From contig JAISGE010000007.1 of assembly GCA_031263265.1 (NCBI GenBank), positions 1 through 17,983 on the forward strand: DNA of 17,983 nt, written 5' to 3'. Below, piece after piece: positions 1 through 8,412 of this stretch. The notes under the pieces are model-generated. The model did no database searches, was not told the DNA's origin, and saw only the letters and a list, made by a program, of their open reading frames with translations. Source of the stretch: Treponema sp. GTDB lineage: Bacteria; Spirochaetota; Spirochaetia; Treponematales; Breznakiellaceae. The first letter of the stretch is position 1; each line of letters starts with the position of its first letter. A program made the translations under genes and the position numbers.

Positions 1-174
1 AATGCCAAACGGTACAACCTTACTTTTAAAGAAGGTGGTGGTACGGTTTTATTGTGGTTTTTGTTAGGGGCGTTGATAGTTATTGGTCCATTCATAGCAC
101 TGCATATTATATTTAAAAATACAAATGCCTTGGCAGATGAATACAACAAAACCTATGAGGTTGTTGCCGCTTAG
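1..174 (+). CDS. C-terminal fragment of a small membrane protein (5' end outside window)
   Basis: Frame 1 is open from the first base to a TAG at 172-174, giving the last 57 residues of a protein whose start lies upstream. Residues about 15-38 of the fragment form one hydrophobic membrane segment (VLLWFLLGALIVIGPFIALH), preceded by a Gly-rich turn and followed by a polar tail with N..ALADEYN. A Gly-rich turn, an LLW helix and an asparagine-rich tail resemble small DUF4234-like membrane proteins. That comparison is from memory and weak. Function is unknown. A strong intrinsic terminator about 50 bp downstream fits this being the last gene of its transcription unit. Confidence 0.6.
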   Translation, partial: NAKRYNLTFKEGGGTVLLWFLLGALIVIGPFIALHIIFKNTNALADEYNKTYEVVAA

Positions 175-202
175 TAAGAAGATCACCTTGTGCATTTACT
201 CG

Positions 203-218
203 TTCTGGTCAACCAGAA
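203..218. repeat. Inverted repeat, 7-bp arms with 2-bp centre
   Basis: TTCTGGT-CA-ACCAGAA is a near-continuous dyad between the end of the first gene and its terminator. With only two central bases it is a poor hairpin but a plausible dimeric-protein site. It could also be chance or part of the 3' UTR structure. No binding protein can be named. Confidence 0.3.
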
Positions 219-225
219 ACCAGAT

Positions 226-271
226 CAGGCGGGGTCTTGTGCACAGACGCGCATGGCCCCGCCCTGTTTTT
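226..271 (+). terminator. Rho-independent terminator after the first gene
   Basis: The left arm CAGGCGGGG (226-234) pairs with the right arm CCCCGCCCTG (257-266), with one bulged C. The loop is 22 nt and contains TGTGCACA, and a run of five T follows at 267-271. The GC-rich stem followed directly by a T tract is the classical intrinsic terminator layout for plus-strand transcription ending after the gene that stops at 174. Confidence 0.7.
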
Positions 272-345
272 GCATCAATTCGTCTTATCAAGAACGGAAT
301 ACGCCGTTACAGGAAACGCAAAAGGTACCTAACACCAAGAAACCC

Positions 346-567
346 ATGTCACGACTAACCCAAGCTGCATACGATACCCTCGAAGACGAAATTACGCGCA
401 ATCCGCCCGATGTTGACCCCGCCAAGTCCCGCCACCCGGTGCGTATGGTGGTTGTGGACGATTTTTCCGCCGAGTGGCTCCGCGTCAAGGCGGAGGCGGG
501 GCATACGACACCCACGAAAATTATTCATACCCTGGTGCTACATGAGTTGACAGGTGCTGAGGCATAA
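346..567 (+). CDS. Small ribbon-helix-helix-like protein, 73 aa
   Basis: An ATG at 346 opens a 73-residue protein. The open frame extends up to an ATG at 190, but that region crosses the terminator hairpin and encodes low-complexity, Arg/Cys-rich sequence, so 346 is the likelier start even though its ribosome binding site is weak. Residues about 31-70 read as a beta strand (HPVRMVVVD), a helix (FSAEWLRVKAEAG), a short HTTPT turn and a second helix (KIIHTLVLHEL). This is the order and spacing of a ribbon-helix-helix DNA-binding domain such as an antitoxin or CopG-like regulator. The fold is inferred from the pattern only. No toxin-like partner gene is adjacent: the next gene is gltB, 191 bp away. 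It is probably a real gene, of unknown function. Confidence 0.5.
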   Translation: MSRLTQAAYDTLEDEITRNPPDVDPAKSRHPVRMVVVDDFSAEWLRVKAEAGHTTPTKIIHTLVLHELTGAEA

Positions 568-631
568 GCCGACCTGGATGTACCAAAAAGTACACCTCTG
601 ACCCCGTATATGCACCGTACCCTGTTCTTAA

Positions 632-643
632 GCGTATATACGC
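632..643. repeat. Perfect 12-bp palindrome upstream of gltB
   Basis: GCGTATATACGC is a perfect 12-bp dyad lying 115 bp before the gltB start codon, in the only long untranslated stretch ahead of that gene. It could be an operator for gltB. The CGTATA core recurs in the longer palindrome at 11246-11261. Its role is inferred from position only. Confidence 0.3.
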
Positions 644-758
644 GACGAACGGGAGGAAGTGGATTTCTGTAAATTTATACAGGTTATTGCATATAGACCC
701 TTTATCATGGCATACTAGGTAAAAATGGTAATTGCTTTGTTATAAAAAGGAGCTAATC

Positions 759-3700
759 ATGGGTGAATACGGGGAGGGGGCAGATCAGCGCCCCCACTTT
801 TTGGATCAGGGCCTATACCGGCAGGAAGATGAACATGATTCCTGCGGCATAGGATTCGTTGCGGATATTAAGGGGCGTGCTTCCCATAGTATCGTCCAAC
901 GGGGCCTTGCCGTCTTAGAACGGATGGAACACCGGGGAGCGGAAAGCGCGGACAACAAGACCGGCGACGGTTCCGGGATCCTCGTGCAGATCCCCCATGA
1001 TTACTATAAAAAGGTGATCCCCGGTCTTCCTCCTGCTGGAACCTACGGGACCGGTTTGGCCTTTCTTCCCGGACCTGAAACCCATGCTGCCGCAACAGAA
1101 CACCGCTCCCGGATCCTGGACCTCATAGCGGAACTCGCGGATCATACCGGGTTTAAGACCCCCTTGTGGCGGGACGTCCCTCGTACCGGAGATGCCGCAG
1201 GTGCAATTGCCCGATCCGTAGAGCCGGTGGTGAAGCAGCTCGTGCTTATACCTCAGGATGCGGAAACGCAAGCCCTGGTTCCAGGGGAAGGGCTTACTGA
1301 CCTTGAATGCAAGCTCTATCTCTTTCGGAAAAAACTGGAGAAGGCCCTCGCTGCACAGCCATACAGGGTGTACTTCCCCTCCCTTTCTTCCCGGATCATC
1401 GTGTATAAGGGTATGCTCATGCCTACCCAGCTTAAAACCTATTACCCTGAACTCCAAGATGCAGCCCTGAAGAGTGCGGTAGCCCTGGTTCATTCCCGGT
1501 TTTCTACCAATACCTTCCCCAACTGGCCCCTGGCTCAGCCCTTCCGCTTAGTGGCCCATAACGGCGAAATTAACACGGTTAAAGGAAACCGTTTCTGGAT
1601 GCAGGCACGCCAAGTCCTCTTTGCTCATCCCCGGTTTGGCCCGGACCTTCAGGATCTGCTGCCGGTGATTGAACCGGACAAGAGCGACTCCGCGAGTTTC
1701 GACAATGTGCTTGAACTGCTCGTCATGTCAGGCCGGAGCCTTCCCCATGCCCTGATGATGCTGATCCCTGAATCTTGGAACGACAAGAACCCCATTCCCC
1801 AGGGTCTCAAGGATTTTTATGCATACCATGCCTGTATGATGGAGCCTTGGGATGGCCCTGCCTCCCTGGTATTCTGCGATGGCCGGTATGTGGGAGGTAC
1901 CCTGGATCGGAATGGCCTGCGCCCTTCCCGGTACACCATTACCAAGGATGATCTCATCGTAATGGCCTCTGAAACCGGTGTACAGGATTTTGATCCTGCT
2001 GAAGTGGTCTATAAGGGACGGCTTCTCCCCGGAAAACTGCTCCTTGTAGACCTCAAAGAGGGGCGGATCATCCCTGATGAGGAGGCCAAACAGGAGGTGT
2101 ACCAGAAAAAACCCTATTCCGCCTGGACTAAGCAGATCATCACCCTACCGCAAACCGAAGCGCCGGAGCTTTCCCCGGCTTTGTCCCCAGGCCAGACCCT
2201 GTTCATGGAATGGGCCGCAGCTTATACCCGGGAAGACCGGGAACGGCTCCTTATCCCCATGATGGAAACCGGCCAGGAACCGACCAGTTCCATGGGAACC
2301 GACACCCCCTTGGCGGTCTTTTCTGACAAGAGCCAGCGGGTCTACGGGTATTTCAAGCAGGTCTTCGCGCAAGTAACAAACCCGCCTATCGACTCCATCC
2401 GGGAAGACCTGGTGATGACCCTGACGAGCTTCGTAGGTCCTCAGGAGAACCTCTTGGAAGAGACTGAGGCCCATTGCCGCAGGATCAAGGTGCTGAATCC
2501 CATCCTTACCTCGGATGATTTAGCCCGGCTCAAGGCGCTCAAGCCTGAACTATTTAGTGCCCGGACCTTGGATGCCACGTTTTACGTTGCATCTTCGGGT
2601 ATACCCGCAGCAAGTGCCCTTGAATCTACCCTGGATAGGCTGGTTACCGAGGCAATTAAGGCGGTTCGGGAAGGGGTTTCTTTGGTGATCTTGTCTGATC
2701 GGGCGAGTCTGGTTCCCGAAGCAGGGCGCTGCGCGGTGCCAACTCTTTTGGCGGTAGGCGCGGTGCATCATGGGCTTATTCGGGAAGGCTTGCGGATGCG
2801 CGGTTCTATCATCATCGAGTCTGCCGAGCCTCGGGAGATCATGCACTTTGCCCTGCTCTTTGGGTATGGTGCGGATCTCATCGTGCCCTACGGCGCCCTG
2901 GCATCTATCGCGCTTATCTGCCAAGGGCCTGAAGGCAAGCGGGTGGGAGACTTCGCCCATGCAGGGAAACAGTACCTTAAGGGTCTGCAAAAAGCCATGC
3001 TCAAAGTCATGTCCAAAATGGGAACCAGTACCCTCCGTTCCTACCGGGGCGCCCAGGTGTTTGAGGCGGTGGGTCTGGGCGAAAAAGTCATTGCTAAATG
3101 TTTTCAGGGTACGGTGAGCCGGATAAGCGGCGCAGGATTCCCGGAATTGGAAGCAGAGGCAGTGGCAGTGTACCAAGCTGCCCGGGAAGCCTACGCCAAG
3201 ACCGAGGGTAGGGTAAGCGAATCGGATCCGGTTTCCGGCCTTCTCCCTAGCGTAGGCCAGTACCGGTGGCGCAAAAACGGTGAAAACCATGCGTGGAACC
3301 CTGAAACCATCCATCTGTTGCAGTGGGCGGTCCGTACCGGGGATTTTGCCAAATTTAAGCAGTTTTCTACGGCTGTTAATACCCTAAACCAGAACCCCCA
3401 TGTTATCCGGGGCCTTCTGGACTTTGCACCGGTGGGTACGGTCCCAGGAGGGCCTACGGCTCCGGTTCCCTTGGAAGAAGTGGAAAGCGTACAAGCCATC
3501 ATGAAACGTTTCACCACCGGGGCCATGTCCTTTGGTTCTATCTCCCGGGAAGCCCACGAGACCATTGCTACAGCCATGAACTCCATCAAGGGCAGATCCA
3601 ATTCCGGGGAAGGCGGGGAGAACCCGGAACGCTTCCCGGTTCGTGCTGATGGGACCTGGACCCGGAGTGCCATCAAACAAGTCGCTTCAGGCCGGTTCGG

Positions 3701-5444
3701 GGTTACCAGTGAATATTTGGCCAATGCAGAAGAACTGCAAATCAAGATCGCCCAAGGAGCCAAGCCCGGTGAAGGCGGGCAGCTTCCCGGGCATAAGGTG
3801 GATGCCCTTATCGCTAAAACCCGGTATTCCACTCCAGGGGTTACCCTCATAAGTCCCCCGCCTCATCACGACATCTATTCTATAGAAGATTTGGCAGAAC
3901 TTATCTTTGACCTTAAAAATGCCAACCCTATGGCCCGGATCAGTGTGAAGCTCGTATCTGAAAGCGGGGTGGGTACGGTGGCCGCAGGGGTTGCCAAAGC
4001 CCATGCGGACAACATCCTCATCTCCGGGTATGACGGCGGAACCGGAGCCAGTCCTCAGAGCAGCATACGCCACGCTGGGCTGCCCTGGGAAATCGGCCTT
4101 GCCGAGACTCATCAGGTTTTGGTACACAACGGTCTGCGGGGTCGGGTACGGCTGCAAACCGACGGCCAGCTCAAAACCGGCAGGGATATGGTCATCGCAG
4201 GGATGCTGGGGGCTGAAGAGTTCGGCTTTGGGACTGCGACCCTCAGTGGTGTGGGTTGTGTGATGATGCGGAAGTGTCACGAGAACACCTGTCCTATGGG
4301 ACTTGCCACCCAGGACCCGGCACTACGGGCACGGTTTTCCGGTAAGAGTGAATACCTCATCAACTATTTCCGGTTTGTCGCGGAAGAAACCCGGGAAATC
4401 ATGGCCTCCTTGGGATTCCGTCACTTTGATGAGCTTATCGGTAGGCCTGATTTCTTGCAGCAGCGCTCCAGCGGCAAGCCCAAGTCCGCAGCCGTGGACC
4501 TTTCCCGGCTACTCTACAAGGCCGAAGGCCCTGCTGACCTGCCCGGGGGCAGGGAGACCCACTGCGTCCAAGATCAGATCCACCGGATTAAAAACGTACT
4601 TGATCGTAAACTCATCGATCAATGCCTCGCCGCCCTGGACAAGAAGATCCCCACGGCCCTGCAATTCCCAATCCGTAACACCGACCGGGCAGTGGGAGCC
4701 ATGCTCTCCTACGAGGTATCCAAACGCTTTGGCGGCCAGGGTTTGCCTGAGAACTTCGTAACCGTGGACTTTTCCGGGTCTGCAGGTCAGAGTTTCGGGG
4801 CCTTTCTTGCCAAAGGCATCACCTTCCGGCTTGCGGGGGACACCAACGACTACCTGGGGAAGGGACTTTCCGGTGGCCGGATCGTGGTGGCGCCTCCTGT
4901 TGGTTCTTCCTTCAAAACCGAAGAGAACATCATCGTAGGGAACACCGTACTCTATGGCGCTACTTCTGGCGAGCTTTACGCTGCGGGGGTAGCAGGGGAA
5001 CGGTTCTGTGTGCGGAATTCCGGGGCCATCGCAGTGGTAGAAGGTGCAGGGGATCACTGCGCCGAGTACATGACCGGCGGCAGGCTCATTGTTCTTGGCA
5101 AGGTGGGCAGGAATTTCGCCGCGGGTATGTCCGGGGGCATTGCCTACGTCCTTGACCGGGCTGGAAACTTCGAGTTCTTCTTAAACAAAGGCATGGTGGA
5201 ATTATCCGGCCTTGACAACGAAGAAGACGCGGGCTTTGTCAAAGACACCATTATGAAACATATCTACTGGACCGGTTCAGTCTATGCCAAAACCATCCTT
5301 GAGCACTGGGCTGATTTCAGGCCCCGGTTCATCAAAGTTCTACCTGTAGAATACAAATGGGCCTTACAGCAAATGAAGTTAGCAGAACTAGACCGAAAAC
5401 TCTTTGAAATTCGTGAAAAAGAAGACCTGACCGAACGCGCCTAA
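759..5444 (+). CDS. gltB: Glutamate synthase large (alpha) subunit GltB
   Basis: GltB makes two glutamates from glutamine and 2-oxoglutarate in the cytoplasm, the GOGAT half of ammonia assimilation. The start is ATG 759, six bases after GGAG at 749-752; an in-frame TTG at 732 has no such site. The 1561-residue length is normal for the family. An N-terminal propeptide of 28 residues precedes Cys29 (DSCGIGF), the nucleophile of the class II glutaminase domain (about 29-440). A central domain spans about 490-790. The FMN/synthase domain is about 870-1240, with AQGAKPGEGGQLPG and SGYDGGTGASP. The 3Fe-4S ligands are C1167, C1173 and C1178 (C-x5-CHENTC). A C-terminal GXGXG beta-helix domain is about 1290-1500. 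Between GEGGENPERF and SAIKQVASGRFG only about ten residues occur, so the ferredoxin loop of Fd-dependent enzymes is missing and a NAD(P)H-type enzyme is expected. Its partner gltD is not next to it. Confidence 0.97.
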   Translation: MGEYGEGADQRPHFLDQGLYRQEDEHDSCGIGFVADIKGRASHSIVQRGLAVLERMEHRGAESADNKTGDGSGILVQIPHDYYKKVIPGLPPAGTYGTGLAFLPGPETHAAATEHRSRILDLIAELADHTGFKTPLWRDVPRTGDAAGAIARSVEPVVKQLVLIPQDAETQALVPGEGLTDLECKLYLFRKKLEKALAAQPYRVYFPSLSSRIIVYKGMLMPTQLKTYYPELQDAALKSAVALVHSRFSTNTFPNWPLAQPFRLVAHNGEINTVKGNRFWMQARQVLFAHPRFGPDLQDLLPVIEPDKSDSASFDNVLELLVMSGRSLPHALMMLIPESWNDKNPIPQGLKDFYAYHACMMEPWDGPASLVFCDGRYVGGTLDRNGLRPSRYTITKDDLIVMASETGVQDFDPAEVVYKGRLLPGKLLLVDLKEGRIIPDEEAKQEVYQKKPYSAWTKQIITLPQTEAPELSPALSPGQTLFMEWAAAYTREDRERLLIPMMETGQEPTSSMGTDTPLAVFSDKSQRVYGYFKQVFAQVTNPPIDSIREDLVMTLTSFVGPQENLLEETEAHCRRIKVLNPILTSDDLARLKALKPELFSARTLDATFYVASSGIPAASALESTLDRLVTEAIKAVREGVSLVILSDRASLVPEAGRCAVPTLLAVGAVHHGLIREGLRMRGSIIIESAEPREIMHFALLFGYGADLIVPYGALASIALICQGPEGKRVGDFAHAGKQYLKGLQKAMLKVMSKMGTSTLRSYRGAQVFEAVGLGEKVIAKCFQGTVSRISGAGFPELEAEAVAVYQAAREAYAKTEGRVSESDPVSGLLPSVGQYRWRKNGENHAWNPETIHLLQWAVRTGDFAKFKQFSTAVNTLNQNPHVIRGLLDFAPVGTVPGGPTAPVPLEEVESVQAIMKRFTTGAMSFGSISREAHETIATAMNSIKGRSNSGEGGENPERFPVRADGTWTRSAIKQVASGRFGVTSEYLANAEELQIKIAQGAKPGEGGQLPGHKVDALIAKTRYSTPGVTLISPPPHHDIYSIEDLAELIFDLKNANPMARISVKLVSESGVGTVAAGVAKAHADNILISGYDGGTGASPQSSIRHAGLPWEIGLAETHQVLVHNGLRGRVRLQTDGQLKTGRDMVIAGMLGAEEFGFGTATLSGVGCVMMRKCHENTCPMGLATQDPALRARFSGKSEYLINYFRFVAEETREIMASLGFRHFDELIGRPDFLQQRSSGKPKSAAVDLSRLLYKAEGPADLPGGRETHCVQDQIHRIKNVLDRKLIDQCLAALDKKIPTALQFPIRNTDRAVGAMLSYEVSKRFGGQGLPENFVTVDFSGSAGQSFGAFLAKGITFRLAGDTNDYLGKGLSGGRIVVAPPVGSSFKTEENIIVGNTVLYGATSGELYAAGVAGERFCVRNSGAIAVVEGAGDHCAEYMTGGRLIVLGKVGRNFAAGMSGGIAYVLDRAGNFEFFLNKGMVELSGLDNEEDAGFVKDTIMKHIYWTGSVYAKTILEHWADFRPRFIKVLPVEYKWALQQMKLAELDRKLFEIREKEDLTERA

Positions 5445-5753
5445 CACACCTGCGCACCTGCGGTGGGCGAAGTAAGGGCGGCGTATTTTGAAGAGCGGCG
5501 TACGCACCTGCGGTGGGCGAGTGAGTACGTCGTACTTTGACAATACGGCGTACGTCCCTTCGTTCCTGTTTCTAGGGATGCGTAGTTTCATAGACTGTGG
5601 GGTGGTGATGCTGGGGTTTTGTTCGGTGGGTTTTCGGTTGTGGGAGCCTTGGGTAAGTTTACCGCATAACCAATACCAACGGCGAAGTACGCGGGCGTTC
5701 CTCAGTGGACACCGGACTCACAAAGTACGCCGCATGAGAAGTACGACAAAAAA
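5445..5753. other. Gene-free stretch with repeats between gltB and the response regulator
   Basis: I find no convincing gene in these 309 bases. They hold a 50-bp tandem duplication (5453-5552) and several copies of a short motif related to GCGGCGTACTTTG in both orientations: 5478-5490 (GCGGCGTATTTTG), 5527-5539 (ACGTCGTACTTTG), and the reverse complement at 5721-5733. Shorter AAGTACG-type cores lie at about 5685-5691 and 5738-5744. A frame open over 5488-5772 has no coding character and ends inside the response regulator gene. No clear intrinsic terminator for gltB was seen. Confidence 0.6.
5453..5552. repeat. Diverged 50-bp tandem repeat, two copies
   Basis: The copies are 5453-5502 and 5503-5552. 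The first 18 bases (CGCACCTGCGGTGGGCGA) are identical in both. The rest aligns with several substitutions and a one-base shift, and both copies end in CGGCGTA. Each identical block can fold into a small hairpin (CACC-TGC-GGTG). The first copy starts 8 bases after the gltB stop codon. It may be an intergenic repeat family member or a remnant 3' UTR structure. Confidence 0.65.
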
Positions 5754-6476
5754 ATGGGAAGAACTGTTTTAATTATTGAAGATGATAGGGATATTCAGGA
5801 TATGCTCTCTTTTGCTATGCAGAAAGAAGGGTGGAAACTGCTCATGGCTTCAAGTGGAGAGCAGGGTTTTGAACTGCTGAGAGCGGTTCCACTGGAAACT
5901 GCAACCTGCATTATCCTTGATATTATGCTTCCTGGTATGGATGGCTTGAGGGTCCTGAAAAAACTCAAAATGGAGGGGCTTTTCAGGAACATCCCGGTTA
6001 TTATGACCACTGCCCGGGGAGAAGAAGCGGATGTCGTGGCAGGACTGGAACTGGGCGCGGATGATTATGTAGTAAAACCCTACAGTCCCAAGGTACTTAT
6101 CGCCCGAATCCGGGCTGCCCTGCGAAGGATTGAGGAACCCGCGCAAGCCCCGGGGGAAAAAACCACATGGCAGCAGGGGAATCTTAGGTTGGATGCTGCA
6201 CGGCATGAGGTCCATTACGGGGAAACCCCGCTCGAGCTTTCTGCCACGGAATTCGCCTTGTTGCAGCATTTTCTGGCCCATCCCGACCGGGTATTCTCGC
6301 GAAACCACCTGATAGCCGCGATCCGGGGGCCTGATTATCCGGTAACCGACCGTTCCGTGGATGTGCAGATCCTGGCGTTGCGGAAAAAGCTGGGAGAAGC
6401 CGGGGACATGATTCAAACCATCCGGGGCGTGGGTTATCGCTTTAAAGGCACGATTGACCCTGGGGTGTCTTCTTAG
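5754..6476 (+). CDS. OmpR/PhoB-family response regulator
   Basis: This 240-residue two-component output protein has a receiver domain (about 3-120) and a winged-helix DNA-binding domain (about 145-235). Receiver residues are visible: acidic pocket E9-D10-D11, phosphoacceptor D56 in IILDIMLPGMDGL, the Thr of PVIMTT (T85/T86), and K108 in the VVKPY motif. The C-terminal part shows the OmpR-type LSATEFALLQHF and DRSVDVQI..LRKKLG recognition region, ending IRGVGYRF. ATG 5754 was chosen because the receiver's first strand begins right after it, although no strong ribosome binding site precedes it. The histidine kinase gene follows after 13 bases, making a cognate pair. Sequence style is PhoB/PhoP-like, but with no phosphate transport genes here the stimulus cannot be named. 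Confidence 0.95.
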   Translation: MGRTVLIIEDDRDIQDMLSFAMQKEGWKLLMASSGEQGFELLRAVPLETATCIILDIMLPGMDGLRVLKKLKMEGLFRNIPVIMTTARGEEADVVAGLELGADDYVVKPYSPKVLIARIRAALRRIEEPAQAPGEKTTWQQGNLRLDAARHEVHYGETPLELSATEFALLQHFLAHPDRVFSRNHLIAAIRGPDYPVTDRSVDVQILALRKKLGEAGDMIQTIRGVGYRFKGTIDPGVSS

Positions 6477-6489
6477 GAACACAAGGACG

Positions 6490-8277
6490 ATGAAAACCCT
6501 CTTCACCGCAAACCTTCGGGTGTTGCTCATAAGCGCGGTGAGTATTGTGCTGGTCTTTACCGGAGTGGTTCTGCTCTGCATGAATTCCCTGTATTATGAA
6601 ACGAACATCCGTAATCTGCGGGATACCGCCCGGATCCTGCTGCCCTTGTTTATGAAGCCCGGTCAAGACCCTGGACCAGGAATGGTTTCCTTGGGGGATA
6701 CACCCTACCGTTATACCTTGATTCGGCAGGATGGAATGGTCATGGCGGATTCGCATCTTGATGCTTCCGGGGACATAGAGAACCATCAGGAACGGCCCGA
6801 GGTCAAGGCAGCCCTGGCAGGCAGGGAAGGAAGTGCGCGCCGGTATTCCCGTTCCCTGGACGTACCGTTCCTCTATGTTACCCTGCCGGTTTACGACTCA
6901 GCCGGGAATATCTGGGGGGTGTTTCGCTTGTCCCAGCACGTCCCGAATTTCTGGCAGCGCATTGCCTCTATTACCCGGCCCTTCCTGTTCCTGGCAGCCC
7001 TGGTTACCCTGGTCGCCGGGGGCATGGTGTATCTCTTTTCCCGGTCTCTTTCCCGCTCGGTGAACCGTCTCCTGGGGGTTGCCCAAGCGGTTACGGATAA
7101 TCCTCATGGTTTGGCTGTACGTAGCTCTGCTCAGGACATCAAGGAATGGAGCCTGCTGGAAAGGGCATTATGTGGCATGGCCGCGGAATTGTCCTCCCGG
7201 ATAAGCCAGGCCCAGGCAGAAGGCCGGCGCCTTGAAACCATTCTGAATGGCATGAACGAAGCGGTCCTGGCTATGGATACCAAGCTCATGCTCCACCTGG
7301 TAAATCCCAAGGCTCGTGGGGTGTTTGCTCTGGGGGAAATCACCGGTCCCATTTCTCTGCTGGCCGCAACCCATTCCACTGAACTTGAGGCCACGGCTCA
7401 ACAGGTTCTGATCCGCAAGACCGCAGAGGAACTGCACATCACCCTGCACGGTGCAGCCGGTGCCCAGCACTTTCGGGTTTTTGCCGCGCCCCTCATCGCG
7501 GATCAGGACCAGATACGCCCAGAGGGAGTGGTCATGGTGATGAGCGATATTACCCGGCTGGTCAAACTTGAGCAGGTACGCACGGATTTTGTGGCCAATG
7601 TTTCTCACGAACTGCGTACCCCTATTCAGTTGGTGAAAGGCTTTTCTGAAAACCTGCTGGACACTCCCCTGGATGATCCTGTGGAGATTCGCCACGGCCT
7701 TGGAATCATGGCAAAAAACGCCCAGGGTATGGAGAACCTTATCAACGACCTTTTGACCTTGGTGCGACTTGAGGATGAGCGGATCCCCCGGCCTGGTATG
7801 GAGGAACTGGATATAGGTTCTCTGCTTGAGGAAGCATTTGAGGCGGTTTCCCTTCAGGCAAAGAAGAAAGAGATACGCCTGAGCGCCTATGGTCCTTTAG
7901 GACTTACCGCCCAGGTCTACGGTTCTTTTATTATCCAGGCTATGATCAACCTGCTGGATAATGCCGTGAAGTATTCCCCTCCAGGAGCCCCTGTGTGGGC
8001 CAGGGTGTTTACCACCGATGCCGCGTTGTTTATTCAGGTAGGGGATAGGGGCATGGGTATTCCTGGGGAACATCTGGAACGGGTATTTGAACGATTCTAC
8101 CGGGTTAACCGTGCCCGCAGCCGTGAAGCCGGGGGAACCGGTCTGGGGCTTTCCATTGTCCGCCATATTGCCCTGATGCACCAGGGCAGGGTAGAAGTGG
8201 AAAGTCATGCAGGAGAAGGGTCTGTATTCAGCATTATCCTGCCACGGGAGCCCCTGGAGAACCAGGACACCCGCTGA
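6490..8277 (+). CDS. PhoR-like membrane sensor histidine kinase
   Basis: This 595-residue kinase would phosphorylate the regulator encoded just upstream. Domains in order: membrane helix 1 (about 9-31), an extracytoplasmic sensor region (about 32-160), membrane helix 2 (about 163-184), HAMP linker (about 185-240), a PAS-like domain (about 245-355, ILNGMNEAVLAMD), HisKA with H373 in VSHELRTPIQL, and HATPase with N-box N487-N491 (NLLDNAVKYS), G1 DRGMGI (519-524) and G2 GGTGLGLS (548-555). All catalytic motifs are intact. ATG 6490 is preferred over the in-frame TTG 6454. AGGA at 6475-6478 overlaps the regulator's stop codon, suggesting translational coupling. HAMP-PAS-HisKA-HATPase is the layout of PhoR/WalK/ResE kinases. 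The sensed signal is unknown. Confidence 0.95.
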   Translation: MKTLFTANLRVLLISAVSIVLVFTGVVLLCMNSLYYETNIRNLRDTARILLPLFMKPGQDPGPGMVSLGDTPYRYTLIRQDGMVMADSHLDASGDIENHQERPEVKAALAGREGSARRYSRSLDVPFLYVTLPVYDSAGNIWGVFRLSQHVPNFWQRIASITRPFLFLAALVTLVAGGMVYLFSRSLSRSVNRLLGVAQAVTDNPHGLAVRSSAQDIKEWSLLERALCGMAAELSSRISQAQAEGRRLETILNGMNEAVLAMDTKLMLHLVNPKARGVFALGEITGPISLLAATHSTELEATAQQVLIRKTAEELHITLHGAAGAQHFRVFAAPLIADQDQIRPEGVVMVMSDITRLVKLEQVRTDFVANVSHELRTPIQLVKGFSENLLDTPLDDPVEIRHGLGIMAKNAQGMENLINDLLTLVRLEDERIPRPGMEELDIGSLLEEAFEAVSLQAKKKEIRLSAYGPLGLTAQVYGSFIIQAMINLLDNAVKYSPPGAPVWARVFTTDAALFIQVGDRGMGIPGEHLERVFERFYRVNRARSREAGGTGLGLSIVRHIALMHQGRVEVESHAGEGSVFSIILPREPLENQDTR

Positions 8278-8290
8278 GATTCATAACAAA

Positions 8291-8319
8291 CTCCTAGTAT
8301 TATTAACATACTCATAGTA
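8291..8319. promoter_or_regulatory. Direct repeat CTC(C/A)TAGTA, candidate operator of the LuxR-type regulator
   Basis: CTCCTAGTA (8291-8299) and CTCATAGTA (8311-8319) match at 8 of 9 positions and start exactly 20 bp apart, about two helical turns. They lie in the 135-bp AT-rich gap upstream of the 857-aa regulator. Same-face spacing of direct repeats is what a MalT-like oligomeric activator or another regulator could use. The function is inferred. They do not match the E. coli MalT box. Confidence 0.35.
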
Positions 8320-8412
8320 CAGAAGCCGCTTACGCATAAACTAATAAAGCATGAATGGTGTCCTGAGATCGCATATTGTCCCGGGAATAGAGACCAGGGA
8401 TAAGGAGCATCC

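Noticed and set aside
190..345. N-terminal extension of the small ribbon-helix-helix-like protein from ATG 190
   Set aside because: It runs through the terminator hairpin at 226-271 and encodes low-complexity sequence. ATG 346 gives a coherent domain.
2550..3314. Long minus-strand open frame (254 codons) inside gltB
   Set aside because: It is entirely antisense to a confidently identified gene. Its translation is rich in His, Arg and Pro, typical of shadow frames, with no domain or ribosome binding site. Similar antisense frames inside the kinase and pump genes were rejected for the same reason.
759..5444. Ferredoxin-dependent glutamate synthase
   Set aside because: The characteristic insertion after the GEGGENPERF motif is not present.
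5436..5560. GCCTAAC at the gltB stop codon as part of an integron attC site
   Set aside because: No matching GTTRRRY box is found at a suitable distance, and no integrase or cassette pattern is present.
5488..5772. 94-codon frame between gltB and the response regulator
   Set aside because: It lies across the tandem repeats, overlaps the regulator start, and shows no recognisable protein features.
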